Shown here in pieces: positions 54,655 to 63,947 of a stretch of DNA of 64,000 bases; within the stretch, counting starts at the first letter, position 1, and the number at the start of each line of letters is the position of its first letter. The notes under the pieces are model-generated. The model was not told the origin of the DNA and made no database searches. It saw nothing but the letters and a program-made list of their open reading frames with translations. The stretch spans positions 1 to 64,000 of the forward strand of contig CALVTJ010000006.1 in the NCBI GenBank assembly GCA_944362545.1, read 5' to 3'. The position numbers and the translations under genes are program-made. The stretch is from an uncultured Clostridia bacterium. GTDB taxonomy: Bacteria > Bacillota > Clostridia > Christensenellales > UBA1242.

Positions 54655-56919
54655 ATGAACGAAAAAAAACAAGGGGGATTTAAGTTATCTTATGTCATTG
54701 TCATCTTGGTTGTCTTGCTTTTGTTCGCTTTGCTGTTTGTTGATTTTGGAGACAACGGAAGAAGAATTGACCAAAGTGATGTCAAAGACTTGTTGAATGG
54801 AACCTACACAATAAGTGAAGAAGAGCCGACACCGCTTAAGGCAACATTTGTGTATTTTAAAAACAGTGTTGGCTATATCATTGTTGAAGGCTCTAGATAT
54901 CAATCAAACCAAATGCCTACTTATTCAGACTTTTATTTCAATTGCGACTCAAGTTTTATGAACAGCATTCGTGAAGCCATAGAAAATGGTGAATACACGG
55001 ATGTTGGCTTTGATTGGGCTCCTGCAGGAATGAGTTTTTGGGATATTTTAGTTCCAGTTCTCTACATCGTGTTTGCTATCTTCATTTTCTGGATGCTCTA
55101 CCGAATGGTTCGTGGAGCAAACGGAAATGCCATGAACTTTGGAAAGACCAAAGTCAAATCTTATGCCTTGTCGAAAGTTAAATTTTCCGACATTGCTGGC
55201 ATGGATGAAGAAAAGGCAGAGCTTCAAGAGATTGTTGAATTTTTGAGAAATCCAAAGAAATTTACCGACCTTGGAGCAAGGATTCCAAAGGGTGTTTTGC
55301 TCGTTGGTCAACCGGGAACAGGAAAAACTTTGCTTGCAAGAGCGGTTGCAGGTGAAAGTAAGGTGCCATTTATCTCCATAAGTGGTTCGGACTTTGTTGA
55401 GATGTTTGTCGGAGTTGGTGCATCAAGAGTGCGTGATTTGTTTGACCAAGCAAAGAAAAACAAACCTTGCATTGTGTTTATTGATGAAATTGATGCCGTA
55501 GGTCGTCAAAGAGGCGCAGGACTTGGCGGTGGAAATGATGAAAGAGAACAGACCTTAAATCAACTTTTGGTGGAAATGGATGGTTTTGAGCCAAACGAGG
55601 GCATCATTGTGCTTGCTGCCACAAACAGAAGTGATGTTTTGGACCCAGCACTCACAAGACCAGGGCGTTTTGACAGACAGATATATGTTCACGTCCCAGA
55701 TGTCAAGGGCAGAGAAGGAATTTTGAGAATCCATGCAAGAAACAAGCCTATTGATGAAAATGTTGATTTCAGTGTGCTTGCAAGGATAACCGCAGGTTTT
55801 ACTGGTGCAGACATTGAAAATATGCTCAATGAAGCGGCTATTTTGGCAGCAAGGGCAGGTAGACCAAAAATCATTATGGAAGACATCACAGAAGGTATCA
55901 ATAAAGTGATTATGGGACCTCAAAAGAAGAGTAGAGTTCTTACCGAACAGGAAAGGAAACTTACTGCCTATCATGAATCAGGTCACACCATTTTGGCAAA
56001 GAAACTTAAATATTGTGATGATGTGCAAGAAGTGTCAATCATTCCACGTGGAAGCGCTGGTGGCTACACTATGAGTCGCCCTGCAACAGATGACATGACT
56101 ATGTCTTACAACAAGGCAAACGACACCATTGCTATGAGCATGGGCGGAAGAATTGCCGAGGAACTCATCTTCAAAGACATCACAAGCGGAGCATCTTCTG
56201 ACATTCAGCATGCTACAAAGATTGCCAAAGCCATGGTTTATGATTGGGGTATGAGCAAAAAGATTGGTTTCTTGTCGCTTGGGGATTCAACACAGGTGTT
56301 TATAGGAAGAGATTATCAGACCAAAAACGACTTTTCCGAAAAACTTGCTGGAATTGCCGATGAAGAGATAATGACTATTTTGAATAACAATTATAAACGT
56401 GCAAAGCAAGTGCTTTCTGAAAACATTGACATTTTGCATGAAATGGCAAAACTTTTGCTTGCAAGAGAGACTATCTATAAAGAAGAAGTTGACATGGTTC
56501 TTTCGGGAAAGAAAACCGAAGAAATTGTCAAGATAATGGATGAAAAAGAGAAGAAGCAAAAGGAAAAGGAAGCCAAAATCAAGGCAGAAAAGGACAAACA
56601 AGACAAACTTGCAAGTTATAGAAAAAAGATTGCCGAAGGTGAAAAACTTGTGAAAATGGGTATAATAACCGAAGCGGAACTTGACAACTTGAAGCAAGAT
56701 TATGTAAAATTTGAACAATCTTTAAATCAGGAGAGTGAGCAACCAAAGGTTGAAACAAAGACTAAAACAGTGACTGCCAAGGTTGAACAGCCGGTTGAGA
56801 AAAAGACAAAAACCATTCGCAAAACCACAAAGAAAACTGAAGGTGGTAATGCAAAGACAGAAACAAAGACTGAAAAAACAGAAACAAAGAAAAATGACAA
56901 CAAAAATGAGGAAGGCTAA
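54655..56919 (+). CDS. ftsH: ATP-dependent zinc metalloprotease FtsH
   Basis: A 754-residue membrane protease that removes misassembled membrane and regulatory proteins. Two membrane helices (about residues 12-30 and 128-148) flank a small outside domain; then the AAA module with [18 protein letters not shown] and the [22 protein letters not shown], and the protease site HESGH. The last 130 residues form a Lys/Glu/Thr-rich tail ([20 protein letters not shown]), much longer than usual. AAGGAG precedes ATG at 54655. Stop and next ATG overlap (TAATG). Confidence 0.95.
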   Translation: MNEKKQGGFKLSYVIVILVVLLLFALLFVDFGDNGRRIDQSDVKDLLNGTYTISEEEPTPLKATFVYFKNSVGYIIVEGSRYQSNQMPTYSDFYFNCDSSFMNSIREAIENGEYTDVGFDWAPAGMSFWDILVPVLYIVFAIFIFWMLYRMVRGANGNAMNFGKTKVKSYALSKVKFSDIAGMDEEKAELQEIVEFLRNPKKFTDLGARIPKGVLLVGQPGTGKTLLARAVAGESKVPFISISGSDFVEMFVGVGASRVRDLFDQAKKNKPCIVFIDEIDAVGRQRGAGLGGGNDEREQTLNQLLVEMDGFEPNEGIIVLAATNRSDVLDPALTRPGRFDRQIYVHVPDVKGREGILRIHARNKPIDENVDFSVLARITAGFTGADIENMLNEAAILAARAGRPKIIMEDITEGINKVIMGPQKKSRVLTEQERKLTAYHESGHTILAKKLKYCDDVQEVSIIPRGSAGGYTMSRPATDDMTMSYNKANDTIAMSMGGRIAEELIFKDITSGASSDIQHATKIAKAMVYDWGMSKKIGFLSLGDSTQVFIGRDYQTKNDFSEKLAGIADEEIMTILNNNYKRAKQVLSENIDILHEMAKLLLARETIYKEEVDMVLSGKKTEEIVKIMDEKEKKQKEKEAKIKAEKDKQDKLASYRKKIAEGEKLVKMGIITEAELDNLKQDYVKFEQSLNQESEQPKVETKTKTVTAKVEQPVEKKTKTIRKTTKKTEGGNAKTETKTEKTETKKNDNKNEEG

Positions 56920-57833
56920 TGGAAGAGAAAGAAGTGACAACTCCACAAAATGAAGAGCAAATCGAAAAACAAACAGAAGGACAAATTGTGGAAAGTGCCG
57001 AACCGACAGATGTTGCAACAGAATCTGTGACAGATGCGGAAAATGCTGAAAATGGCAAAAAGAAAAAGACAAAGAAAGAGAAAAAATCAAAACAGGAAGA
57101 TTTGTCGCAATATGAAAACCTTTCTGATGATGAACTTTATGCCAAAATTCAAACTGATAAACTGTTGAAGAAAAAGAAAAATAGGAGAATTGCCACAATT
57201 GTTGGCATGTGTTTTGCATTCGCATTGGCAGTTGTCATCATTGTTTTGGCAGCAGTGCCTGTAAGTTTGAAACCAAGGTTTATTGATGGAGGCTTTGATC
57301 AAGTGAAATTGTATCCTGGCACAGCAAATGCTGATGCAAGTTTCAGTGTTGGAACTGAGAGATATGATGAATTTATGAAGATTTACAACGAAGCATTCAG
57401 TCAATCATATATCAGTGCAATTTTCAATGGCAGTCTGTTTACTTATTCCATTGAGGAAAACACTGAAAGTGCCGGCGAAAACGGAACCCAATTGCCACCA
57501 TCATTCATATCAAACAACTCATATTTTGTGGAATTGAGATTTACAGAACCACAGACATTTACAAAGCAAAATGGTGGAGTTTTCCACTCCAAACTTGAAA
57601 ACAGATGGTGGACAGCAAGCGGAATCAATTTGCAGTTCACAACGGCTTATCTTGAAGTTAAGCAGAGTGAAGGATGGCAAAATGTCAATGTTTATGTTGT
57701 TGGATACTATCCAAACTTTAATACTAGCGGTTCTTTGAACGAAACAGATCCATATGACTATTACTACATTGAAGTGACAGTCAGAGCAAACACAAATTTG
57801 ATATATGAGGCTTGGGATGATTTGTGCTTTTAA
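56919..57833 (+). CDS. Hypothetical membrane protein coupled to ftsH
   Basis: A 304-residue protein: an acidic, disordered N-terminus of about 45 residues, a Lys-rich stretch, a short DDELYAKIQTDKLLKKKKNRR helix, one membrane helix (about residues 90-112) and an outside domain of about 190 residues with aromatic strands and no Cys motif. No family recognised. It shares a base with the ftsH stop, so the two are made together; it could be an FtsH adaptor or substrate, which is inference. Confidence 0.75.
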   Translation: MEEKEVTTPQNEEQIEKQTEGQIVESAEPTDVATESVTDAENAENGKKKKTKKEKKSKQEDLSQYENLSDDELYAKIQTDKLLKKKKNRRIATIVGMCFAFALAVVIIVLAAVPVSLKPRFIDGGFDQVKLYPGTANADASFSVGTERYDEFMKIYNEAFSQSYISAIFNGSLFTYSIEENTESAGENGTQLPPSFISNNSYFVELRFTEPQTFTKQNGGVFHSKLENRWWTASGINLQFTTAYLEVKQSEGWQNVNVYVVGYYPNFNTSGSLNETDPYDYYYIEVTVRANTNLIYEAWDDLCF

Positions 57834-57841
57834 AATCTAAT

Positions 57842-57873
57842 AAAAAAGAAGGTCGCAGGGCTTTCTTTTTTTT
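57842..57873 (+). terminator. Terminator after the ftsH unit
   Basis: AAAAAAGAA pairs with TTCTTTTTT around an 11-14 base loop; T run follows. Confidence 0.65.
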
Positions 57874-57992
57874 GCTATGTTAAGAGTTGTGCATAAAATT
57901 TTGCAGAAGAGAGATTTTCTTGGTATTTTTGACAAAAAGAAAGATGAATTATGATGCGTTTAAGAAAAATATTGAAAAAATGTAAAAAATTG

Positions 57993-58021
57993 TTGACAAA
58001 TGAAAAATTTATTGATATACT
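57993..58021 (+). promoter_or_regulatory. Sigma-A promoter of rplJ-rplL
   Basis: TTGACA (57993-57998), 17-bp spacer, TATACT (58016-58021), directly ahead of the L10 leader. Confidence 0.85.
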
Positions 58022-58027
58022 ATGCAA

Positions 58028-58150
58028 GTATTAAAAATCTTCCGAAGACCGCAAGTGCGTTGAGCGTAAACACTTTTGTGTGCTTGCCGAGGAAAAGTAT
58101 GGTGATTGAATTTCTATCTCTATGACTTTTCCTTGTCATAGAGATTTTTT
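58028..58150 (+). ncRNA. Ribosomal protein L10 leader with attenuator
   Basis: The untranslated leader holds CCGAAGACCGCAAGTGCG ... GTGTGCTTGCCGAGGAAAAG, the conserved core bound by L10(L12)4 in Firmicutes, and ends in a perfect terminator: ATCTCTATGAC (58116-58126) pairs with GTCATAGAGAT (58135-58145), then T6. Excess L10 should favour the terminator and switch off rplJ-rplL. Confidence 0.85.
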
Positions 58151-58193
58151 AATGCAAAAACACAAAATCTTATTAAAAGGAGGAGGTATAGAC

Positions 58194-58709
58194 ATGAGTG
58201 CTAATTTAGAGGCTAAAAAACAACTTGTGGAAGAGATTAAAGAAAAATTTTCCAAAGCAAAAACTATCGCTTTTGTTGACTACCGTGGAATTACTGTTGC
58301 AGAAGACACAGCGCTTCGCAAAAAGTTTCGTGAAAACGGTTGTGACTACAAAGTTTACAAAAATCGCTTGATGTTGAAAGCACTTTCTGACCTTGGTATT
58401 GAGTGTTCTGAAAATTACTTTGAAGGCACTACTGCTGTTGCTATTGGATATCATGATGAAGTTGCTCCTGCAAAAATCATTTGTGATTTCATCAAAGATT
58501 CCAAGAAAATGGCTATCAAATTTGGAATTTTGAACGGTGTTAGCGTTGATGCTCACAACATCGAAGCACTTGCAAAACTTCCATCAAAGGAAGAATTGAT
58601 TGCAAAACTGTTGGGAACTTTGAACAACACTGCTGCAAGTTTGTGCAGAGTTCTCTCAGCTCCAACTCGTGGGTTGGTTGTTGCTTTAAATGCGGTTGCA
58701 ACAAAGTAA
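58194..58709 (+). CDS. rplJ: 50S ribosomal protein L10
   Basis: The 171-residue stalk base protein: the N-terminal rRNA-binding domain contains AKTIAFVDYRGITVAEDTALRK, and the C-terminal helix carries L7/L12 dimers. ATG at 58194 follows AAAGGAGGAGG. The longer frame from 58122 would start inside the attenuator and is rejected. Autoregulated through the leader. Confidence 0.95.
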   Translation: MSANLEAKKQLVEEIKEKFSKAKTIAFVDYRGITVAEDTALRKKFRENGCDYKVYKNRLMLKALSDLGIECSENYFEGTTAVAIGYHDEVAPAKIICDFIKDSKKMAIKFGILNGVSVDAHNIEALAKLPSKEELIAKLLGTLNNTAASLCRVLSAPTRGLVVALNAVATK

Positions 58710-58777
58710 GTCATCTTGACTTAATTAAAAAAATCGCATAACAAAATCATCAAAAAATTTAAAAGGAGATATTAAAA

Positions 58778-59155
58778 ATGGCTGATATTAAGAATATTGT
58801 TGAAGAAATTAAGAAATTGACTATTGTTGAAGTTGCTGACCTTGTTAAGGCTCTTGAAGAAGAATTTGGTGTTAGCGCTGCTGCTCCAGTTGCAGTTGCT
58901 GCTGCCCCAGCTGCTGGTGCTGCCGCTGCTCCTGCAGAAGAAAAGAGCGAATTCAACATTTTCTTGAAAGAAGTTGGTGCTAACAAGATTGCTGTTATCA
59001 AAGTTGTTAGAGAAATCACAGGACTTGGACTTTCTGATGCAAAAGCTATCGTTGATGGCGCACCAAAAATGGTTAAAGAAAATGTTGCTGCTGCTCAAGC
59101 TAAAGAATTTGAAGCTAAGTTCAAGGAAGCAGGCGCAGTTGTTGAATTGCAGTAA
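58778..59155 (+). CDS. rplL: 50S ribosomal protein L7/L12
   Basis: A 125-residue stalk protein: N-terminal dimer domain, an Ala-rich hinge ([15 protein letters not shown], about residues 39-53) and the factor-binding domain [37 protein letters not shown] precedes the ATG; it is 68 bp after rplJ. Confidence 0.97.
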   Translation: MADIKNIVEEIKKLTIVEVADLVKALEEEFGVSAAAPVAVAAAPAAGAAAAPAEEKSEFNIFLKEVGANKIAVIKVVREITGLGLSDAKAIVDGAPKMVKENVAAAQAKEFEAKFKEAGAVVELQ

Positions 59156-59196
59156 TTTTAGAATCTTAAATTTTGATTTAATTTGATTTTGTGTTG

Positions 59197-59229
59197 AAAA
59201 AATACACTCCGTTTGGAGTGTATTTTTTT
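59197..59229. terminator. Terminator after rplL
   Basis: AAAAAATACACTCC pairs perfectly with GGAGTGTATTTTTT around GTTT. It is symmetrical, so it can also serve the convergent M16 gene. Confidence 0.9.
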
Positions 59230-59283
59230 GTTTGATTAGTGTTTATTCTTGCGGTTTGTTGATATTTTTCCATGTTTTATTGA

Positions 59284-60708
59284 TTATTTTATGGACTTGG
59301 TTTTATTCTTTGATTTTGCCTTGACAGTTGCCTTTGGTGTTGTTTCAGTTTTTTCTACTTTTGCATTTTTTGATCCTTTTGACTTGATTTTCATTTGTCT
59401 AGGCTTTTTGGTTAAAAGTTTTTGCATTTGCTCGTATGTGTAAAAACTGTCAGGTTTTGCATCTGTTTGCAATGCAACATAGATGTTTTCTGGTTTTGAG
59501 AAAATGTTTTTGCAGAGATTGTGCATATCATCTGGGGTGATGTTCTGGAAGAGTTTCTTTCTTTCCTTGATATATCTTTTTGTCAAGGTCTCTTTGCCAT
59601 TGAATGTGTAGGCTGTAAACAATCTGTTTGTGTAAATGTCATCGACACTTTCATCTTTTCTTATTAAAGCATTTTCCTTTTTCTTGGACAAAAGAGATTC
59701 ATCAAATGGTTGTGTGCGGTATTCTTCAAACAGTTTGCCGATGTTGAAGATGATTTTGTTGACATTATCTGCAGAACAAGCAAAATCTATTGCCAATGCA
59801 AGGTGATTTTGTCCTTTTTCGTAATACATTTGTGTGCTATAGACCAGCCCATCATCTCTCAATATTGAAAACAATTTTCCACCAATACCACTTGAAATGT
59901 CACAAAGCATGGAAAGTTGTGTTTGGGTGGCAAGGGTGAATAGGTTATTGTCGAGTTTGATGTAAACGGTGCCTTTTGTCTTTTTGGATGTGATTTTTTC
60001 AATCAAAAGATTTGCTGGTTTGTCAATTGGCAAACTTGCCTCTGTGGTCTTGTCAACAGGATAGTTTGGATTGCTGTGAAGGTTGTGTATATAGTATTTT
60101 TCCGCAAGTCGCTTTGCTTTTGCAAAGGAAATTCCGCCTTCGATGGTGATGATAAAGTTTTCTGATATAAAGTTTTCATCGCGAAATTGCTTCAGAATTT
60201 CCGGTGTCATTGAGTCAATTTCTTTTTCACTTCCAAGCACTTGTGTGTCAAGATTGTAGGTAGAGCGGAGATTTCTTCTGCAAGTGAAACCAAACAAAAA
60301 GTCTGGACTGGCGAGTTTTCTTAACAATTCTTGCTTAATTACGCCCTTTTCAGCTTCGACATATTGTTTTGAAAATTTTGTGTTTAAAAGCATTTCTGAG
60401 CCAAGTTTGAAACAAGGTTCAAGCGCTCTGTTGGCACGGGTAAATATCATGGCTTCCATAAAAATCCAAGTGGCGGCATTTTTAAATGAAAAAATCTCTT
60501 GCATCTGTCTTTTCAACTGTTCATTTGACAAATTTTCGGTCTCTTTAAAGAACATATGCTCAACAAAATGGGCGGTTGGCTCTGGATATTTGTCACGATT
60601 CTTTCCAAACAAAAAGCCTGCCACAACGGTTGTGTGTTTCAAATTGTGTTTACGATAAATGAGTGTCGCGCCATTTGGATAAGTTTTAAATTTTGCGTAA
60701 TGTTTCAT
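59284..60708 (-). CDS. M16 family metallopeptidase homologue
   Basis: A 474-residue protein with the inverted zinc motif HFVEH (about residues 47-51) and a distant Glu in EAEKGVIKQEL (about 70 residues on), so the catalytic site appears intact. The two M16 halves follow (a second unit after residue 230), ending in a Lys/Thr-rich tail. Firmicutes often carry such genes (YmfF/YmfH-type) for small peptide cleavage; here only one partner is seen. A RBS GAGGAGAAA lies before the ATG at 60708. Confidence 0.85.
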   Translation of the reverse strand: MKHYAKFKTYPNGATLIYRKHNLKHTTVVAGFLFGKNRDKYPEPTAHFVEHMFFKETENLSNEQLKRQMQEIFSFKNAATWIFMEAMIFTRANRALEPCFKLGSEMLLNTKFSKQYVEAEKGVIKQELLRKLASPDFLFGFTCRRNLRSTYNLDTQVLGSEKEIDSMTPEILKQFRDENFISENFIITIEGGISFAKAKRLAEKYYIHNLHSNPNYPVDKTTEASLPIDKPANLLIEKITSKKTKGTVYIKLDNNLFTLATQTQLSMLCDISSGIGGKLFSILRDDGLVYSTQMYYEKGQNHLALAIDFACSADNVNKIIFNIGKLFEEYRTQPFDESLLSKKKENALIRKDESVDDIYTNRLFTAYTFNGKETLTKRYIKERKKLFQNITPDDMHNLCKNIFSKPENIYVALQTDAKPDSFYTYEQMQKLLTKKPRQMKIKSKGSKNAKVEKTETTPKATVKAKSKNKTKSIK

Positions 60709-60767
60709 TTTTCTCCTCTTTATTAAGTATTGTGCGTAATTTAAAGAAAAATTTTGTTATTAGAGAT

Positions 60768-61745
60768 TTATTTTAAGTTTTTGCATTTGTCAAGCGCTGC
60801 AAACAAATCATATTTAAACATGTTAATGTCAAGGTCAACGCACACTGTGGCATTTGGTTTCTTTTTGAAGTCAATATCAATATAGCCAAAATCATCTGTG
60901 GCGGTCTTGTAATATTTGACTTCAATGAAAGCCTTTTCGGTTTTAATATATTCTGGGTGTGTGAGATAGTAGATTGTGCATACATCGTGAACTGCAGCGC
61001 CGAGTTTGCCGACATGATAGTCGCGATAACCTTTAAACATCTTTGCGTAGATTTTCCCGATTTTGTTGGCTTTTTTAAAGCGTTTTATGTCCTGGTGGTC
61101 AAGGTAGGCAAAATGTCCAAGTTCCATTGGAACCATGACAAGTTTGATTCCACTTTTGAAAACCACTTCGGCAGCCTCGGGGTCATAACCAACATTGAAT
61201 GATTTGTAAGGCTTTCCATAAATTTTTTCTTTTGTTCCACTTTCAAAAATGATTTGCTTGATATACTTTTTGCAGTCTGGGTGCTTTTGAATCATCTTTG
61301 CAAGGTTGGTCATTGGACCAATTGAGATGATGTTGATTTTTTTATTTTCTTTTTTCAATGTCTCATAAATGACATCGCACGCTTCGCCAGCAATAGGTTG
61401 GTGCTTAAGTTTTTTCTTGTTGTAAGAATAATTTCCAAGTCCGCTTTTGCCCTGCGCTTTTGTGGCATAATGTGCCGGTCTGACAAGGGGAGTGCTAGAA
61501 CCTTGCACAACAGGAATGTTTTGATAAAAAAGTTCAGTAATATGAATGGCGTTTGCTGTGATGTTTTCGATGGGGCCATTGCCACCAGCAGATGAAAGAA
61601 GTTTGATGTTGAATCTGTCGCTTTCAATGGCATAAAGTAGAGCAATGGCATCATCAACGCCTGGGTCGGTGTCAATGATGATATCCATTTTTTCCTGTTG
61701 TTTATTCTTGTGCTCTTGTGAAATTTTGGCTTTTTCTTCTTGCAT
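60768..61745 (-). CDS. Inosine-uridine-type nucleoside hydrolase (copy 2)
   Basis: A 325-residue paralogue of the gene at 44039. DIIIDTDPGVDDAIAL is the canonical site, GPMTNLAKMI, FNVGYDPEAAEVVF and HDVCTIYYLTHP follow. An N-terminal charged extension of 19 residues (MQEEKAKISQEHKNKQQEK) is kept because AAGGAAAG precedes the ATG at 61745; a start at 61688 with its own weak site is also possible. It is 60 bp upstream of the M16 gene in the same direction and may form an operon with it. Confidence 0.88.
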   Translation of the reverse strand: MQEEKAKISQEHKNKQQEKMDIIIDTDPGVDDAIALLYAIESDRFNIKLLSSAGGNGPIENITANAIHITELFYQNIPVVQGSSTPLVRPAHYATKAQGKSGLGNYSYNKKKLKHQPIAGEACDVIYETLKKENKKINIISIGPMTNLAKMIQKHPDCKKYIKQIIFESGTKEKIYGKPYKSFNVGYDPEAAEVVFKSGIKLVMVPMELGHFAYLDHQDIKRFKKANKIGKIYAKMFKGYRDYHVGKLGAAVHDVCTIYYLTHPEYIKTEKAFIEVKYYKTATDDFGYIDIDFKKKPNATVCVDLDINMFKYDLFAALDKCKNLK

Positions 61746-61870
61746 TTTTTCTTTCCTTATTAGTGAGGGGTGTGGATGATATGTTTAACAAATTTATTAT
61801 ATCACATATGGGATAAAATTGCCAAAGAAAAGGTGATTGATTTTCAAAAAATTGCAATAAATGTGTTTAT

Positions 61871-61926
61871 TTGCATACTACACAAAATATAGCGTAGTAT
61901 GCAACACATAATACAACAATATATTG
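61871..61926. promoter_or_regulatory. Operator-like element between the nucleoside hydrolase and spoIIAA
   Basis: TTGCATACTAC (61871-61881) and GTAGTATGCAA (61894-61904) form a perfect 11-bp inverted repeat, followed by CAATATATTG (61917-61926), itself a palindrome. Read on the - strand the blocks match in order those at 5929-5985 before gerW. The rest of the 309-bp gap between the two start codons (61746-62054) holds no gene; a possible extended -10 (TGC-TATTAT, 62025-62033) precedes spoIIAA. Confidence 0.5.
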
Positions 61927-62054
61927 ATTTTACTATTAAAACTTGTATTTTGATTATTGAAAAATTTGTTTGACAAAAAAGGAAAAATTTCGCTGTTTTC
62001 TCCTGTTTTTGTCAATTTTTCTTATGCTATTATTGGTTTGAAAAAGGAGTGCAT

Positions 62055-62363
62055 ATGCAAATCAAAAGTCGTGTTCACAATGAGATTCTGTATGTTTTGC
62101 TTTGTGGCGAACTTGATGAACATTCTGCCACATACACAAGAATGACACTTGATGAACTTTTCGATAAACCAAATTTTAGAAAAATCATTATTGACCTTTC
62201 GGAACTTGATTTTATGGACTCAACAGGCATTGGCGTTTTGATTGGGCGATACAAGCATATGAAGGACAGAAACATTCCTATCTTTATTGCCAATCCATCT
62301 TCTCATGCAGAAAAAATTTTTAAGATGACAGGGCTCTATTCGCTCATGCCGAAGATTGTTTGA
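62055..62363 (+). CDS. spoIIAA: Anti-sigma-F factor antagonist SpoIIAA
   Basis: The 102-residue STAS-domain switch that frees sigma-F in the forespore. DFMDSTGIGVLIGRY holds the Ser that SpoIIAB phosphorylates. AAGGAG precedes ATG at 62055 (a GTG two codons upstream is rejected). First gene of the spoIIA operon; in Bacillus dacF precedes it, but here the dacF copies are elsewhere. Confidence 0.95.
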   Translation: MQIKSRVHNEILYVLLCGELDEHSATYTRMTLDELFDKPNFRKIIIDLSELDFMDSTGIGVLIGRYKHMKDRNIPIFIANPSSHAEKIFKMTGLYSLMPKIV

Positions 62364-62416
62364 TGGGGAAATATGATTTTGTTTAACATTTCTATTTTTA
62401 AAAATAAGGAGTTTTT

Positions 62417-62863
62417 ATGAAATATTCAAATTTTATGGAAGTGACCTTTAAGGCTTTGTCTGTAAATGAGGGGTTTGCCAGAGTTTGTGTGGCTTCTTTT
62501 TGTGTGCAACTCAATCCTTCTGTCGATGAGATAACGGACATCAAAACTGCTGTGTCGGAGGCAGTGACAAATTGTGTGGTGCATGCTTATCCGACATCTG
62601 TTAAGGGAGATGTGACACTTCGTTGTGAACTTGAAGATGACATGGTGACCGTGATTGTGTCCGACAAGGGTGTTGGGATTAAGGATATTTCCAAAGCGCG
62701 CGAGCCTTTTTACACTTCAAAACCTTCCGCCGAGCGCTCGGGCATGGGCTTTACGGTTATGGAAAGTTTTATGGATGATGTGCAAGTCTTTTCCAATTCC
62801 TTTGGCACAACTGTCAAGATGACAAAAAAAATTGCCGTTGCACCTGCGGTTAAGGTGGGCTAG
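62417..62863 (+). CDS. spoIIAB: Anti-sigma-F factor and kinase SpoIIAB
   Basis: A 148-residue GHKL-fold Ser kinase. EAVTNCVVHAYP is the N box, VSDKGVGIKD the G1 box and SGMGFTVMESFMDDV the G2 region; FYTSKPSAERSGMGF matches Bacillus SpoIIAB closely. It holds sigma-F inactive until SpoIIAA is dephosphorylated by SpoIIE. TAAGGAG precedes the ATG. Confidence 0.96.
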   Translation: MKYSNFMEVTFKALSVNEGFARVCVASFCVQLNPSVDEITDIKTAVSEAVTNCVVHAYPTSVKGDVTLRCELEDDMVTVIVSDKGVGIKDISKAREPFYTSKPSAERSGMGFTVMESFMDDVQVFSNSFGTTVKMTKKIAVAPAVKVG

Positions 62864-62864
62864 G

Positions 62865-63590
62865 ATGCTGGGGCAGGATGAAACTCTTGAATTTATCAAA
62901 AAGGCGCAGGCAGGGGATGAAAGTGCCAAAGAAAGATTGGTACAAGAAAACTCTCCGCTTATCAAAAGCGTTGTAAGGTGGTTTCGCGACAAGGGCATTG
63001 AAAATGATGACCTCTATCAACTTGGTTGTTTGGGCTTTTTGAAGGCAATCAACAACTTTGATTGCTCTTTCAATGTTAAGTTTTCAACCTATGTTGTGCC
63101 AATGGTTGTGGGCGAAATCAAAAGGTTTATGCGTGATGATGGCGCTGTCAAAGTTTCAAGAGCAATAAAGGGGTTAAACCTTAAAATCAACAAGTTTGTA
63201 GATTCTTATCTTTCTGAAAACGGCAAAAGTCCATCAATTTCCACAATCGCCGAACACTTTAAAATCACTTCACAGGAGGTTGTGCTTGCCATGGACTCGG
63301 CAAAAATGCCGGTATCACTTTACACACCACTTGATGATGGAGAGGATGGTTTGACCATGATTGACCGATATGATGGACAGGAGCACGAAGATTTTGTCGA
63401 TAAGTTTGCTCTCAAAGATTTGATTGAAAAGTTGGACAAGCGCGACAAACAAATCATTTTGATGAGATATTTTTATGATAAGACACAAAGTGAGATTGCT
63501 AAGCGACTTGGGGTGTCACAAGTACAGGTTTCTCGTCTTGAAAACAAAATTTTGGAAAACTTAAAGAAAAAATTGGAGGAGGGGTCATAA
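62865..63590 (+). CDS. sigF: Sporulation sigma factor SigF
   Basis: The 241-residue forespore sigma factor: region 2 (DDLYQLGCLGFLKAINNFDCSFNVKFSTYVVPMVVGEIKRF) recognises the -10 box and region 4 (TQSEIAKRLGVSQVQVSRLENKIL) the -35 box. ATG at 62865 is one base after the SpoIIAB stop, with AAGGTGGG as its site. SigG, also close in sequence, usually lies next to spoIIG, so the operon settles the call. Confidence 0.95.
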   Translation: MLGQDETLEFIKKAQAGDESAKERLVQENSPLIKSVVRWFRDKGIENDDLYQLGCLGFLKAINNFDCSFNVKFSTYVVPMVVGEIKRFMRDDGAVKVSRAIKGLNLKINKFVDSYLSENGKSPSISTIAEHFKITSQEVVLAMDSAKMPVSLYTPLDDGEDGLTMIDRYDGQEHEDFVDKFALKDLIEKLDKRDKQIILMRYFYDKTQSEIAKRLGVSQVQVSRLENKILENLKKKLEEGS

Positions 63591-63626
63591 GTCTTAAAAT
63601 TGGTAATAAAACAAAAGATTGAAGCA

Positions 63627-63658
63627 ACAAAAAAACAGGCGATTCGCCTGTTGTTTTT
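63627..63658 (+). terminator. Terminator of the spoIIA operon
   Basis: ACAGGCG pairs with CGCCTGT around three to four bases, with A-rich and T-rich arms. Confidence 0.85.
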
Positions 63659-63735
63659 CCTTACAATGTTTACAAAAATTGGTGGGCCTTTATTTAGATT
63701 TTTATTTTTTATAACTAAATATACTAATTTAAAGG

Positions 63736-63820
63736 TGGTGGGCAGGGATGGATTCGAACCATCGAAGACATAGTCGACGGATTTACAGTCCGTTGCATTT
63801 GGCCGCTCTGCAACCTACCC
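63736..63820 (-). tRNA. tRNA-Tyr (anticodon GTA)
   Basis: On the - strand, GGGTAGG pairs with CCTGCCC (one G-U), discriminator A, encoded CCA. The anticodon stem ACGGA/TCCGT holds CTGTAAA with GTA; the long variable arm fits bacterial tRNA-Tyr. Confidence 0.95.
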
Positions 63821-63845
63821 ATGTGTGAGAGATTTCTCTCTCGTT

Positions 63846-63920
63846 TGGAGCTGGCGAAAGGAATCGAACCTTCAACCTGCTGATTACAAGTCAGCTGCTC
63901 TACCATTGAGCCACGCCAGC
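63846..63920 (-). tRNA. tRNA-Thr (anticodon TGT)
   Basis: GCTGGCG pairs with CGCCAGC, discriminator T, CCA encoded. GCTGA/TCAGC encloses CTTGTAA with TGT, reading ACA/ACG. It lies 25 bp from tRNA-Tyr, with a GAGAGA/TCTCTC hairpin between them. Confidence 0.95.
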
Positions 63921-63947
63921 ATATCATAAAAAAATTTGCCTTTCGGC

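Noticed and set aside
58122..58193. Longer rplJ starting at 58122
   Set aside because: It would begin inside the L10 attenuator hairpin; the start at 58194 has a strong ribosome-binding site and the family N-terminus.
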